Below the pieces are notes generated by a model. It was not told the origin of the DNA. It saw nothing but the letters and a program-made list of their open reading frames with translations, and made no database searches. From Lotus japonicus (Eukaryota; Streptophyta; Magnoliopsida; Fabales; Fabaceae), in assembly GCF_012489685.1 (NCBI RefSeq), contig NC_080042.1, forward strand, positions 12,414,150 to 12,478,149: a stretch of DNA of 64,000 bases, given 5' to 3'. Shown piece after piece: positions 24,001 to 34,978 of the stretch. The position numbers were made by a program, and so were the translations under genes. Each line of letters opens with the position of its first letter. The first letter of the stretch is position 1.

Positions 24001-27000
24001 GGCCTTCCTGCTCCGTCAATCGCTGAATCACCACCACAATCACCAAGAACATCGCCGCTGAGCACAGAGTTCCCAATTTTGGGCGAAACCGCAAACCTTA
24101 AATCGCTGATTTGGGGGAAAACGATTTCGAGCCCTAAATCATGAAATTGGGGTAGAACGACATTGAATTGAGGAAGAACGGCGTTGATTTTGGGAAGAAC
24201 GCTGGATTTGTTCAAGAACCCAAACGAAAACGCCTTTGAAGAACCGAAGAAGACGGTGACCGTCGCCGATTGTTCGTACTTCTCCGCTGCATCTTCTTCA
24301 GCCTCAGCCGTAGCACGCTCTCGTTCTGCTTCCACTTCTCGTTCTACCGCCGCTGCCGCTTCTTGCTCCTCTGCGGCCATAGCCTCGCGCTCCGCCGCGG
24401 CTTCATGTTCAGCGACCGCTGCCGCTTTGGCTTCGTACCGCTCGTATGCCGCCATGTACTGCTCGTATTCGGCCACGTGCCGCTCATACGCCGCTGCCGC
24501 TTCTTCTCGCCGGCGAACTTCTTCACGTAGGCGAGCTGCTTCATGGGAACGCTTCAGGGATTCATCAAGCCTGTCGAGGGCTTTCCACCAATCTGCATCC
24601 ATTTTTTTCTTTTTGATTTTCTGGTTCAGGTGCACCGGATCGATGCTCTGATACCAATGATACAACCAGAATCTCAGAGAGGGAGAAGAGAGGGAATAGG
24701 GACAGAGAAGAGAGAACAAAGGGATAGAAGGGGTTTCATTATCTCAACAATATTCAACATATCTCAATTACAAGGCCAATCCCTATTTATATGCGTAACA
24801 CAGACCATGTTGGCATTCTTCTTTTCAGTTTATCCATGTTGTTCAGCTTTGACGACGAGGCGAAAGTTTAAAGGGGCGTATTGATAGGTATAGCTAGTTA
24901 GGAGTAACAGAATAATATTAACAGAGTGAGAGTTAGTTTGTGCTGTTAGAAGTTAGTTAAGGAGATCACATTTTGTATTGGATATTTATAAGCCATTTGT
25001 AGAAAACATGAGATCTAGAGAAGTTAGTTGAGGTAAAGGAGGGACCAGGACCAATGTAGAGGGTCAGTTTGTCAACATTGGGCAATACTGACTTTCTAGC
25101 TAGAATTCTCCATACAAGATGCATTCATTCTTCTTAGTTCTGAACAAGTTGTATCATACCCCCATGCATTTATGTTTATATTTTTCCATGACTAGTTTAG
25201 GACTATTTGTTCGTACCTCGCGGTTGTCTTTTGGGCTTTTTCTTTCATGAAATGATTCTGATAGAACCCAGCCAAATCTGATATTATTCAATGGTAAAAC
25301 CCTAATTCCCAAATAGGAATTGGGGGAAAGATACAAGGAAAGGGATCCCAAACACCCTCCCTAGAACCAGAGAGACCCAACGCTCTCTAAACCCTAATTC
25401 CAAAGTGAATACCAAGATACTCAATAGTCTCTCTAACTCACTTATTTATACTCACTCTCTAATTATGCTAAACCTAATAAAATATAAAATATAATGCTGA
25501 CTGGATAAAAGATACTAATAATAAAATCTAATACTAACTAGCTAACCCGTGTACCTATCAGATTCATCTCCTACTATCAAACTTATGTTACTGACTTGAT
25601 CAATTGAAGTATTTCAGTTCTGTATCTATCCTGTGTGGCATTGATTTAGTTTTGCAAGAAAGTCCTCATATTTGTATGACTTTGAATCCACATTGTAATA
25701 AAAGAGAGTTTTAGGGATGTCACAGGTGGACTTTCTTAGCTCCTGATAGTAAAAACTTTTTGCTTTTGTGCCATGTCATAAGCTAAAAGTTCATCAATTG
25801 ATCTCTAATTCCAGTTTCCATGTGATGAATTAAAACATGGAAGCTAATGACATTAAAACATACTGTTAATTTCAAGTGAACTACTACTTTTTGCCAACAA
25901 TGTTATTCTTTACACTACCAAGTTGGTTAACCTTGCTGAACTTCTCCAAAATGATGTTCCCACATTTCCTCTAGTTGTGTTATAAACTGATAAGTATACT
26001 TCACTATTTCAGGCAACAGGATTTTAAAACTTGAGAGAAAAAAGATAAAGACATCCTCAGCATTCTTAATCCTACTAAAAATAAGGGATACTGATGATGA
26101 ATGCTTACAGACGGAGCTTGTACTTAATAGTTAATACCACAGTAAATTCCCCAATTAAGGAAAATGCATCAAGTCAGCCGGAACTGTCACTTCTTATAAA
26201 ATAAAAACTAGCAGAATAGCAAAAATCACTTTTAGCGCATAATTATTATAAACATTAGAATATGAGATAATTACCTCCATGAGTTCTACTTTTGCGGAAT
26301 CAACACCTTGCACATCATCAAATCCAACTGTCTGACTATTCGGTTTCTGCTTCCTTGCAGGACTATTGGCAGCAGAAAGTTGACGATACAGAAGCCACAT
26401 CAATGGAATTAAAGGTATCCATAGTGTGATCACAGTTATCAAAGTACTCCTCATTGACATTAACACAGATTGAGGGGCAGAGCTATATGTAACTCCCTTC
26501 TCTCTCATCAAACTAATAAGGAACTTTTCATCATGCTCGATTTTTCTTGTGGAATACTGCCACTGAGGAATAGAAGATCGAGTCCTGGAGAATTTATTCA
26601 ATTTATTCACCACTGGAGTTTGGCCAGCTCTTAAAGTATCCTCACTCCCAACCTGATTTATATCCTTATCAATTGAAACATCTGCTCCTTGTGATTCTTC
26701 ACCGGAAACCTGATCGTTTTCAACAGTTTCGGAGTTCATATTGTAATATATACGCCGAGATCCCTCTTCAACTAATACTTTTGCAACAGACCCATTTTGA
26801 AGGCTTGTAACCAATTCCGAATATGGAACAATTTTTTGAGGGGGGAGCGCTGTCAATTTCAAAAACATGAAACAAAGGCCAAACACTAAAGAAAATGAGG
26901 TAGAAAATGCCACTGTCCTAATGTTCCTACGAACGAAGATCCCCACCTCATTCAAAATGGATTCAATGGAAGTCCTTTTCATTCTCATAGCTAATAACCG

Positions 27001-27318
27001 TAACCTCGGCCGCAATCTCAATGAAAATCTGTTCTTCAACCTATTACTTTCCCCTTTACCACTCTGCGCCTTTCCGTCACCCCTGGTTCTACTCACAAGC
27101 GGCTCAATTTTATTGTTGCTGGAAACACCATGTTGTGACTTGAAACAACAAGGAAACCTGAATGAGGGAATTCTACTTTTTCTTTCACAAAACTCAAGCT
27201 TCTGCTTCCAAGCAAATGAACGAGTGCAGAAATTTCCATCTACCCCAAAATATCTTATCTTTAACATATCAGGGGTAACAAATGACCCAGTACTGCAAGG
27301 CAAAGAAAGAAAAGCCAT
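20827..27318 (-). CDS. FTSHI3: FtsHi3-type plastid AAA protein lacking the protease domain (4 coding exons)
   Basis: Joining 27318-26275, 23363-23040, 22193-21893 and 21029-20827 gives 623 codons without a break. Basic Ser/Arg-rich N-terminus (plastid targeting), membrane segments near residues 135-155 and 292-312 with an FtsH-ext-like loop between, then an AAA+ ATPase: Walker A GPPGTGKT (374-381), Walker B FIDELDA (431-437) and a CRPGRF arginine-finger region. It stops about 70 residues after the AAA domain, with no HEXXH zinc-protease domain. The ending GPLGYQ and the length match my recollection of Arabidopsis FTSHi3 (about 622 aa). FtsHi proteins are proteolytically inactive, chloroplast-envelope FtsH relatives. 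The start ATG at 27318 was chosen because the upstream TTG is not a start. Intron 1 carries transposon debris. ATPase residues look intact and the gene appears functional. Confidence 0.92.
21893..22193 (-). other. FTSHI3: FTSHi3 coding exon 3 (second half of AAA domain)
   Basis: 301 nt from LLTEMDGF to AALLAARR plus one base of a split Gly codon. Acceptor GCAG|TTGC, donor AGAG|GTAAGA. Confidence 0.92.
22194..23039 (-). other. FTSHi3 intron 2, GC-AG type
   Basis: Minus-strand donor GCAAGC and acceptor GCAG. GC-AG introns are a known minor class spliced by the major spliceosome when the rest of the donor (AG|GCAAG) is strong, as here. The interior is AT-rich with no insertion seen. Intron 3 (21030-21892) is an ordinary GT-AG intron and also shows nothing else. 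Confidence 0.8.
23040..23363 (-). other. FTSHI3: FTSHi3 coding exon 2 (Walker A and B)
   Basis: 108 codons from IVSCLQG to DQTLNQ. The acceptor is CTGTAG|ATAG. The donor reads CAG|GCAAGC, so the next intron is GC-AG; no GT gives an open, conserved joint here. Confidence 0.9.
23531..23872 (+). repeat. Gypsy-type LTR fragment in FTSHi3 intron 1
   Basis: About 342 bp from TGTTACAAGCC to ATCTGGACA, with a TTATAAATAAAGG promoter box near 23738. It ends with ACA followed by TTTG, as does the LTR/primer-site joint at 56526, but the rest of the primer site is absent. Probably a solo or broken LTR; no target duplication found. Confidence 0.45.
23958..24602 (-). CDS. Coiled-coil gag-like ORF in FTSHi3 intron 1
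   Basis: An ATG at 24602 opens 214 codons on the minus strand. Residues about 10-110 are Ala/Glu/Arg-rich with a heptad-like pattern ([15 protein letters not shown]), a likely long coiled coil; the remainder is hydrophobic and acidic. It lies about 40 bases downstream of an initiator-tRNA-Met primer site and LTR end (24642-24658), the position of gag, so I read it as the N-terminal part of a retroelement gag. I do not recognise the family, and no zinc knuckle or pol follows. It is antisense neither to FTSHi3 nor part of its coding exons. Confidence 0.45.
   Translation of the reverse strand: MDADWWKALDRLDESLKRSHEAARLREEVRRREEAAAAYERHVAEYEQYMAAYERYEAKAAAVAEHEAAAEREAMAAEEQEAAAAVEREVEAERERATAEAEEDAAEKYEQSATVTVFFGSSKAFSFGFLNKSSVLPKINAVLPQFNVVLPQFHDLGLEIVFPQISDLRFAVSPKIGNSVLSGDVLGDCGGDSAIDGAGRPPRKPPDSESEESR
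24642..24883 (-). repeat. LTR end plus tRNA-Met primer-binding site
   Basis: On the minus strand an LTR-like sequence with a TATAAATAGGGA box (near 24783) ends GGTTGTATCA at 24658 and is followed at once by TTGGTATCAGAGC, the complement of initiator tRNA-Met. The LTR 5' end appears cut at 24883-24884, where another LTR-like unit begins. Confidence 0.6.
24884..25562. repeat. Inverted LTR-like fragments in FTSHi3 intron 1
   Basis: A plus-strand unit starts TGATAGGTATAGCTAGTTAG at 24884 and a minus-strand unit starts TGATAGGTACACGGGTTAGC at 25562; the two starts are related and face each other. The first ends near 25157 (GTTGTATCA) and the second near 25262 (CTATCA). They look like LTR debris. 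The remainder of the intron (25563-26274) is unremarkable AT-rich DNA. Confidence 0.4.
26275..27318 (-). other. FTSHI3: FTSHi3 coding exon 1
   Basis: 348 codons: transit-peptide-like region, both membrane segments, and the first 18 residues of the AAA module ([18 protein letters not shown]). The donor reads GAG|GTAATT on the minus strand. Confidence 0.92.
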
Positions 27319-27739
27319 GCTGTTCCACAAGCAAAGCTATATAACCATAGAATCTGCTAGTGCATTATATTTATCCCCCACAAATAAAGATTGAATGTTA
27401 CCTCATCTCAAACACAAACTAACACAAATTCAAGACAAAAACTGGAATCGTGGGTGTCTCAAATTCGAGGAAGAGGAACGAACACAAAGCTTCACTCGTT
27501 GGCGTTGGTGTTGGTGTTGGTGACACTGTTACTATCCTGCTAACATGGGACTTTGGGGTTTGCAGATTTTAGATTTTTTCCTTTTTCTATTCTTTTCTTT
27601 TTTTTTTGTCCAAAAGGGTTTTCAAACGATCCGTTGGATCAGGGCTTCATCCAATAAAGGGATGTCAATACCCAATATAACCCAAACCAATATTTAAATT
27701 AGTTAGTGGAATTAACCGTTTTTTTTAATAATGCGGAAA
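27319..27739 (-). promoter_or_regulatory. FTSHi3 5' UTR and presumed promoter
   Basis: Sequence upstream of the ATG; a GTGTTGGTGTTGG-type repeat (27500-27525 on plus) and pyrimidine runs (27575-27610) are present. No TATA box or transcription start can be assigned with confidence. The copia-2 fragment begins within about 450 bp, so the native promoter is short or extends into transposon DNA. Confidence 0.35.
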
Positions 27740-29134
27740 AAAATACTAAAAGGGGAGAAAACGAAGTATAGAGTACATGGGCTTTCATCTTATTCATAAC
27801 ACTCCCCCTGGATGACCCTCCCTTAAGAATGTGTCTCATTTTACCTTATTGGAAAAATAAAAATCTAGTGAAGGAAAAAGAGTACATCATTCTATAGCTC
27901 GTCTTTGTACATTGCCTCATTAAAAACCCTACCATGGAAAACCTAATGGAAAAAAAAAAACATGGTTAAGGAAAAAAGAGTACAATGCATTTTAATTGAG
28001 ATCTTTCAGCCGATGAACTCCGATATTTCGCACGAGCTTTTCAAATGTTGTTGGAAGAGCCTTCATAAATAAGTCTGTCAAGTTATCACTTGAACGAAAT
28101 TGTTGGATGTCTATGCCACCATTCTTTTGCAGATCATGAGTGAAGAAGAGCTTTAATGATAGTGTTTTGTTCTATCTCCCTTGATGTATCCTTCTTTAGC
28201 CTTGTGATGTCTGCAAGGTGATCGATGAATCTCTGATGTAGAATTTCTCATATTCATATTTGAACAATGAAACCGGAACTGGTTAAAAGCATGTTCCATC
28301 TTGCCAATCAATGACCAATTTAGAACCAAAAACTATGCAATATCCTTTTACATCTTTCGAGTATAGACTTTAAGTCCAAAGACTCTTATACTTTTGAACG
28401 AAGTGCTTCTTTATATATTGGCCAACCACACCCTTAAATATGAGTTCAATATTCCCGCACTTGTAATATTGAGCGCTACTTCATCTGTCGACAATTTTTC
28501 AAGTTCTTGGGTCCTTGTTTCAACTTGTAGAGATATAGTCGATTGAGATCTCTTTGTATCAATAATCACAGGTACCTAAACCTCTTCAGGAGGTTTAAAT
28601 TATTTTCGTAATCTCTACACTTTTCATGATTATTTTCCTCTTAACAAGACCATATTCCTTCTCTAAGATTTATCTTTGGAACCAAGTTTAGGCATGTCTT
28701 AGCCTAATAAAATTTCAATAGAGAAGGTCATTTGCAACATAAAGGAATTTATAAATCTCTTTTTGGTCAGAGAATGCATCTTTTGAACTTCAGGTTCATA
28801 TTGTTGTGTGCGAGTATATATGCATTCAAAACAAATTTTCCGAGCTGCTTACTTTTTCTTTCCCCCTAATGCCGAGAAATAACTATAAGTAAGATATGCA
28901 ATATCTTCTGGCAATAGCTCAAATTCATAGCATAATCTCAGCTTTCTTATAATCTCATCTAAGTGTTGTCTGCTGGACAATGGAGAACATATAGGTCACA
29001 TAAAAAGTTCTTAGATGAGAGATAATAGGTTCCTCACAATGAACCAATTCAATAGAGAGAAATATAATGACTCATTGTCTTGATGCATATAGATGTAGAA
29101 ACATCACATGTCCACAAAAAAATAAGGACATTTG

Positions 29135-30264
29135 TGTAAGATCAAGATTTGGTCATGTGGTACAACTCTATGTTTTGATGATAACAAGTATTTATTTGTG
29201 GATTAACAATTATGATACTCTAACGTTTTTCTTGAGTGTTTTGACAAACAGGTTCTGATTCTGACACCAGAAGATATATTCATCAGAAGATCTGAAGATC
29301 AGAGGATCTGAGGATCAGAGGATTTGAGGATCAGAGGTTCTGAAGATCAGAGGATCTGAAGCTCTGAAGGACCAGAGGCTCTGAAGGTCTAGAAGCTCTG
29401 AAGATCCAGAAGCAGAAGTTACGAAGGTCAGAGGATCCAAGCTTCCCTCTGACTCTGATCACCAAGCTTCACAAGTTCCAACACGAAGCATTCCTCTGAT
29501 CAGAAGTCAATGGTTAAAGGCAAATGTCTCTATCAAGAAGTACAAGAGCAGTGTACTATTCTGACAAGCCTACCTACCAAGGTTCAGCCACAACAGGTTC
29601 TGGAAGTTCCAGAAATGCCCTCCAACGGTCATATTCTCTCAACAGAAATATCCTTTGCACCTTGGACTATTTAAAGGCTGAAGAAAAGAAGAAAGCTAAG
29701 AGAAAAACCAAGAGCTTCAATACAAGAAAAGATTCAAGCCTCTACTTTCTTCATCTATTCTTATTTGGTTTACACTCAGCTTATTTAGAAGCAAACCTTT
29801 TGTAAACACCTACCTCAAACAGTTGTTTGATTTTCCTTAAGGGACCGGGTAGGTCAGTATCCTTAAGAAGACTAAGAGAGTGAATCTTAGTGGTGATTCC
29901 TTTAAGAGATCAAGGTTGATCGGATCCTAGAGAAGACTAAGAGAGTGAATCTTAGTGATAGCTAAGTCAGTGTATTGTTAGTCACTTGTAGGTTTCAAGT
30001 GCAGTTGTAACAATTATCTGATTAGTGGGTTGCCTTCATTCTAAGAAGGAAGAAATCACCTTAACGGGTGGACTGGATTAGCTTGAGGGATTTATCAAGT
30101 GAACCAGGATAAAATACTTGTGTGCTTTTCTCTTCTCTTTATCTTTATCCGCTGCACCTTCTATCTCAGAGAAACCCAAAAGATTTACTTTAAATCTTAA
30201 GGGGAAAGTTTTTATATTCAAAACTCTATTCAACCCCCCCTTCTAGTCGTTTTTCACACCTTCA
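29135..30264 (+). repeat. Sirevirus-1 5' LTR
   Basis: Contains a short-period tandem array (GATCAGAGGATCTGAG-like, about 29285-29415), a TATTTAAAGG promoter box near 29668, and an end ACACCTTCA. The array length differs from that of the 3' LTR. Confidence 0.93.
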
Positions 30265-30266
30265 AT

Positions 30267-30278
30267 TGGTATCAGAGC
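30267..30278 (+). other. Primer-binding site, initiator tRNA-Met
   Basis: TGGTATCAGAGC two bases after the 5' LTR, the standard (-) strand primer site of copia elements. Confidence 0.93.
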
Positions 30279-30338
30279 GCAAGTTCTGATTACCACACTT
30301 AACAGTGTTCAGTAGATCCGGGCCAGTGTGAAAAACTC

Positions 30339-32050
30339 ATGGATTCCACCACTACTACAAGCAAATATCAATACAGTGCAAGACCACCTATCTTTGATGG
30401 TCAGAGATTTGATTTTTGGAAAGATAGAATCAAAAGCTTCTTTCTTGGCTTTGATCCTGATCTCTGGGATTTTGTTGCTGATGGCTACGCCCCTCCTGTT
30501 GATGAACATGGTGTAAAGATCCCAAGGGAGAAGATGAGTGAAGATCAAAAGAAGGAGTTCAGAGATCATCACCGATCAAGAGCTATTCTGCAAAGTGCCA
30601 TTTCATATGAAGAATATGAGAAAATTACTGATCGTGATTCCGCCAAAGGCATCTTTGAATCCTTGAAGATGTCTCATGAAGGAAACAAGAAAGTGAAAGA
30701 ATCAAAGGCACTGTCTTTGATCCAGAAATATGAATCCTTCCAAATGGAACCTGACGAATCCATTGAGGATATGTTTTTCAGATTCCAATTGATTATTGCT
30801 GGAATAAGACCCCTCAACAATAGCTACACCACTGCGGATCATGTCATGAGGATCCTTAGAGGTCTTCCTGAAAGCTGGATGCCTTTGATAACTTCCTTGG
30901 AGCTCACAAGAGATGTTGAGCATATGAGTTTAGAAGAACTCATCAGCATACTGAAGTGTCATGAGCTGAAGCGCTCAGAGATGCAAGATCTGAAGAAGAA
31001 GTCTATAGCCTTGAAATCCAAATATGAGAAGGCTAAATCTGAGAAGTCTAAAGCTCTCCAAGAAGAAGCAGAAGAATCTGAAGAAGCCTCTGAAGATTCT
31101 AATGAGGATGAGCTACTCTGATATCCAGAAAGCTCAACTGCATCTGGAAGCACAGGCAGAGCAAATACAAAGGCTCGTCAAAGGATAAAAAGTCAAAGAA
31201 GCATTTCAAAACAAAGAAAAGTCTGATGGTGACTTTTGACGAATCAGAGTCAGAGGATGTTGACTCTGATGGTGAAGTTCGAGGACTCATGGCTATTGTC
31301 AAAGACAAAGAAGCATAGTCAAAAGAAGCAACTAACTCTGAATCTGCATCAGAGGGAGATCCAGACTCTGACGATGAAAATGAGGTATTTGATTCTTTCT
31401 CAACTTCTGAACTTAAAGATGTTTTGTCTGAAATTATGGATAAATATAACTCTCTCTTGACTAAGCATAAAAAGTTGAAAAAGAATTTCTCTGCTGCCTC
31501 TGAAACTTCTGTTGAACATGAGAAAAAGATTTCTGAATTAAATGTGAGTAATCATGCTTTAGTTAACTCTAACTCTGTGCTAAAAAATCAAATTGTTAAG
31601 TTAGAAGAAGTTATTGCTTATGATGCCTATGTTAGTAAGAATGAATCTAAATATGAAAAATCTTTTCAAAGATTCCTGGCTAAAAGCGTAGACAGAAGCT
31701 TAATGGCTTCAATGATCTATGGCGTAAGCAGAAATGGAATATATGGCATTGGTTATTCTAAACCTTCTGAAGTTGATCCATCATTTCTTAAGAAAGGAAC
31801 TTTCTCTATGTCAAAATATCATGCTCAAATTCCTTTATATTATCCTGTTGAAAGACCCAAAGTTGTCAGAACTTCTGGGCTAACTAACAAGAAAGGACCC
31901 AGAAAGTGGGTACCTAGGGATAAGATTATATATGTTGCAGATATCTTCAATAGGTCCATCGAAACTCCAACCATGGAACCTGGACAGTGGATGCAAGCAA
32001 CACATGACGGGAGAAAGACATATGTCCCAAGATCCAAAACTTGCACCTGA
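30339..32050 (+). pseudogene. Sirevirus-1 gag and protease start
   Basis: An ATG at 30339 opens 260 codons of copia gag (start MDSTTTTSKYQYSARPP; FDGQRFDFWK; RILRGLPESW), ending at a TGA at 31119-31121. Gag C-terminal sequence resumes in another frame (FKTKKSLMVTFDES, 31200-31315), is stopped again near 31316, and continues from 31424 to 32050 (coiled-coil-like KHKKLKKNF, then KWVPRDKIIYVADI). The expected CCHC zinc knuckle is not found between the two parts and was probably deleted. The protease DSG region is present only at its edge. Confidence 0.85.
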
Positions 32051-32099
32051 AGGTGAAGTTGATCTTGGAGGCATCAGTAGAGTAAGATTTGGTCAAAGA

Positions 32100-32470
32100 A
32101 TCATTGGTTTTTGATAAGAACCCCTCTGTTGATATTCTGAACGCTATTCATGTTAGAATTAATGATAAGCTTGACTATGACAAGTCAAAGCTAGCTGAAA
32201 AAGCTTGCAGAGATGAGCATGACCGTTTCAGGAAAGAAACAAAGACTCAGAACTTGTCAAACCAGAAGCAACAACATCAGAAGATGCTACTACAACTTCT
32301 GACTTGCGTCCTCAGAAGAAGAGAGGGTTCCTAGCTTCTCATTCTGAAGTATCTGAAGATGAAATTTTGTCCAGAATGGAGATGTCACCAGAACCACTTC
32401 TGCCCTCATCAGAAGATATACTAATCAGCAGCCAAGTATCCCTTGGTATTCCTTCTGAGGGGGAGTATTT
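32100..32470 (+). pseudogene. Sirevirus-1 residual integrase-RT linker and post-gag tail
   Basis: AIHVRINDKLDYDKSK at about 32142-32190 corresponds to the linker found on the minus strand near 57840-57920 in Sirevirus-2. It is followed by serine/glutamate-rich sequence with a frame change (32089-32334, 32304-32597) and no RT. 32470-32891 is non-coding with repeated purine tracts. Confidence 0.65.
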
Positions 32471-32891
32471 TATCTTATGCTCTTACTATTTTTTTTCACC
32501 TTCAATCTTTTTGCTTATGACAAAAAGGGGGAGAACTAATAGTATCTTGACAACTCCCTTATGTGATCAATTTCTATGCTCTGACGATACATTCTGATTG
32601 ATGTCATCTCTTTCAATGCTATGATACATCTTATGACTCAATTAACTCTGATCACATACTTCAATATAGCTCAGAATCTAGATACTACTAACGTTTTTTA
32701 TTAAGTATTAGATTCAGGGGGAGCTTAGCTTAGAATCAAGCTCGAGTCTTGGATTCAGAAGGAGCTAGATAAACTATACACATCAGGATAAGTTTTAACT
32801 CTGATACCTTATACTCTGAGTGTATTCAGTTTATTTGTTTAGAGTTGTTCATCAAAATACATGGTTTTGTCATCATCAAAAAGGGGGAGAT

Positions 32892-34020
32892 TGTAAGATC
32901 AAGATTTGGTCATGTGGTACAACTCTATGTTTTGATGATAACAAGTATTTATTTGTGGATGAACAATTATGATACTCTAACGTTTGTCTTAAGTGTTTTG
33001 ACAAACATGTTCTGATTCTGACACCAGAAGATATATTCATCAGAAGATCTGAGGATCTGAGGATCAGAGGATCTGAGGATCAGAGGATCTGAGGATCAGA
33101 GGATCAGAGGATCTGAAGCTCTGAAGGACCAGAGGCTCTGAAGGTACAGAAGCTCTGAAGGTCCAGAAGCAGAAGTTACGAAGGTCAGAGGATCCAAGCT
33201 TCCCTCTGACTCTGATCACCAAGCTTCACAAGTTCCAACACGAAGCATTCCTCTGATCAGAAGTCAATGGTTAAAGGCAAATGTCTCTATCAAGAAGTAC
33301 AAGAGCAGTGTACTATTCTGACAAGCCTACCTACCAAGGTTCAGCCACAGCAGGTTCTGGAAGTTCCAGAAATGCCCTCCAACGGTCATATTCTCTCAAC
33401 AAAAATATCCTTTGCACCTTGGACTATTTAAAGGCTGAAGAAAAGAAGAAAGCTAAGAGAAAAACCAAGAGCTGCAATACAAGAAAAGATTCAAGCCTCT
33501 ACTTTCTTCATCTATTCTTATTTGGTTTACACTCAGCTTATTTTGAAGCAAACCTTTGAAAACACCTACCTCAAATAGTTGTTTGATTTTCCTTAAGGGA
33601 CCGGGTAGATCAGTATCCTTAAGAAGACTAAGAGAGTGAATCTTAGTGGTGATTCCTTTAGGAGATCAAGGTTGATCGGATCCTAGAGAAGACTAAGAGA
33701 GTGAATCTTAGTGATAGCTAAGTCAGTGTATTGTTAGTCACTTGTAGGTTTCAAGTGCAGTTGTAACAATTATCTGATTAGTGGATTGCCTTCATTCTAA
33801 CAAGGAATAAATCACCTTAACGGGTGAACTGGATTAGCTTGAGAGATTTATCAAGTGAACCAGGATAAAATACTTGTGTGCTTTTCTCTTCTCTCTATCT
33901 TTATCCGCTGCACCTTCTATCTCAGAGAAACCCAAAAGATTTACTTTAAATCTTAAGGGGAAAGTTTTTATATTCAAAACTCTATTCAACCCCCCCTTCT
34001 AGTCGTTTTTCACACCTTCA
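32892..34020 (+). repeat. Sirevirus-1 3' LTR
   Basis: Partner of 29135-30264, preceded by AAAAAGGGGGAGAT (polypurine tract) and followed by the ATTTG duplication. The tandem array at about 33040-33115 has a different copy number from the 5' LTR. Confidence 0.93.
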
Positions 34021-34978
34021 ATTTGTTCTCTTAATAATTGTCTAGCTATAAATAAGAAGCATTTAGCTAAATATCTTTGCCAAATCATTTTAAAAATGAA
34101 CATGTGCAACTCGACATTCAAACTCATGTCGCATACCAACTTGATCAAGGTTGGAAATTTTACTCTATCAAGGTCGATGCATCGATAAACACTGAATATG
34201 TGCACATTTATCACATCAAATATATTAAAGAATCATAGGGAATTCCCCTTATTTTTGCCACAATTTTAATTTTTAGCTTTGAGAACATAATCTGAGAAAT
34301 TGACTTTTGCATCATAAGACTCGGGATGGTCTAACCGGTCATATGTCAATCATAATCACTTATTTCATATGAAGAACTTCGTTAACCAAAATAATGCTTC
34401 AACATTTCAAATGATATTTTCTCACATCTTGAATCCTTCAAAGATTTTTATATTTCCTCATTTTATCTTCATACTTCGATACGGCTGGTTGGGGAAATAG
34501 AAGAGCTCAAAGTGGAGAGTCTCTATACTACACTTGAATTTTCAACATACTCCCCCTTAAGTGTAAGTTAGCACTACATTATCATACTCCCCATCAGCGG
34601 AAGTTGATCTCTTTTGAAATATTGCTTGTAGATTTCACAGGTCTCTTCCGGAGAACCACCACACAATATTATATATGCCATTACATGTTCTTTAGGAACA
34701 GGAAAAGATCATAACTTTTGTCATGTGAGATAAAATATTTACTTCTGGAAATATCTCAATCACAATCATACATAAAATATAACCAAAACGCTTTTGCAAG
34801 GAGAACGTGTTGATGAAATATTTACTTCAGGAAATATCTCAATCACAAAAATATATCCAAAATATTTCTATCATTTTTTTTTGCAACAACATTTTAGCTC
34901 TTCCGAAGCATTCAATCATTTTTACAATACCAGCGTACATTTGATTCTTCCATTATCAAAGACGAGAAATACAATTTA

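Larger units (their letters stand above)
29135..34020 (+). mobile_element. Sirevirus-1: copia/Sirevirus deletion derivative, ATTTG TSD
   Basis: LTRs of about 1.13 kb (29135-30264 and 32892-34020), TG...CA, flanked by ATTTG (29130-29134 and 34021-34025). TGGTATCAGAGC follows the left LTR by two bases, matching initiator tRNA-Met. Gag is present but integrase, RT and RNase H are missing: the sequence jumps near 32070-32100 from the protease start to the integrase-RT linker. Several polypurine motifs (AAAAAGGGGGAGA at about 32522 and 32878, and weaker AGGGGGAG copies between) precede the 3' LTR, a Sirevirus hallmark. The LTRs differ at about 2% outside a tandem-repeat zone, so the insertion is fairly young and may have moved using another element's enzymes. 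Confidence 0.92.
27740..34978 (-). mobile_element. Copia-2: decayed relative of Copia-1, interrupted
   Basis: From 27801 the sequence follows Copia-1 from its polypurine tract (8923 on) nearly base for base for several hundred bases (CTCCCCCTGGATGACC, TTAAAAACC, GAGATCTTTCAGCCGATGAAC), then continues with large deletions through the RT region (28200-29130). It resumes after the Sirevirus at 34026 and reaches the pre-integrase part (GGTCTAACCGGTCAT near 34328). Only the tail of one LTR (to 27801) remains, and the other end is lost at Helitron B. No open frame is left. Between 34732 and 34847 a block containing ATTTACTTC(T/A)GGAAATATC occurs twice. Confidence 0.75.

Noticed and set aside
24184..24651. 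155-codon Ser/Ala-rich plus-strand frame
   Set aside because: Exact antisense of the Ala/Glu-rich coiled-coil ORF; codon bias of the minus-strand frame creates it.
20827..27318. Loss of the zinc-protease domain as a truncation of an active FtsH
   Set aside because: Length and C-terminal ending match my recollection of FTSHi3, which naturally lacks the protease motif, so no truncation is needed.
29280..29440. CRISPR-like short repeats
   Set aside because: Repeats are contiguous and without spacers, inside a plant LTR.
29524..29805. 93-codon ORF repeated at 33281-33559
   Set aside because: It lies in both LTRs of Sirevirus-1 across the presumed TATA box; duplication reflects the LTR pair, not a conserved gene.
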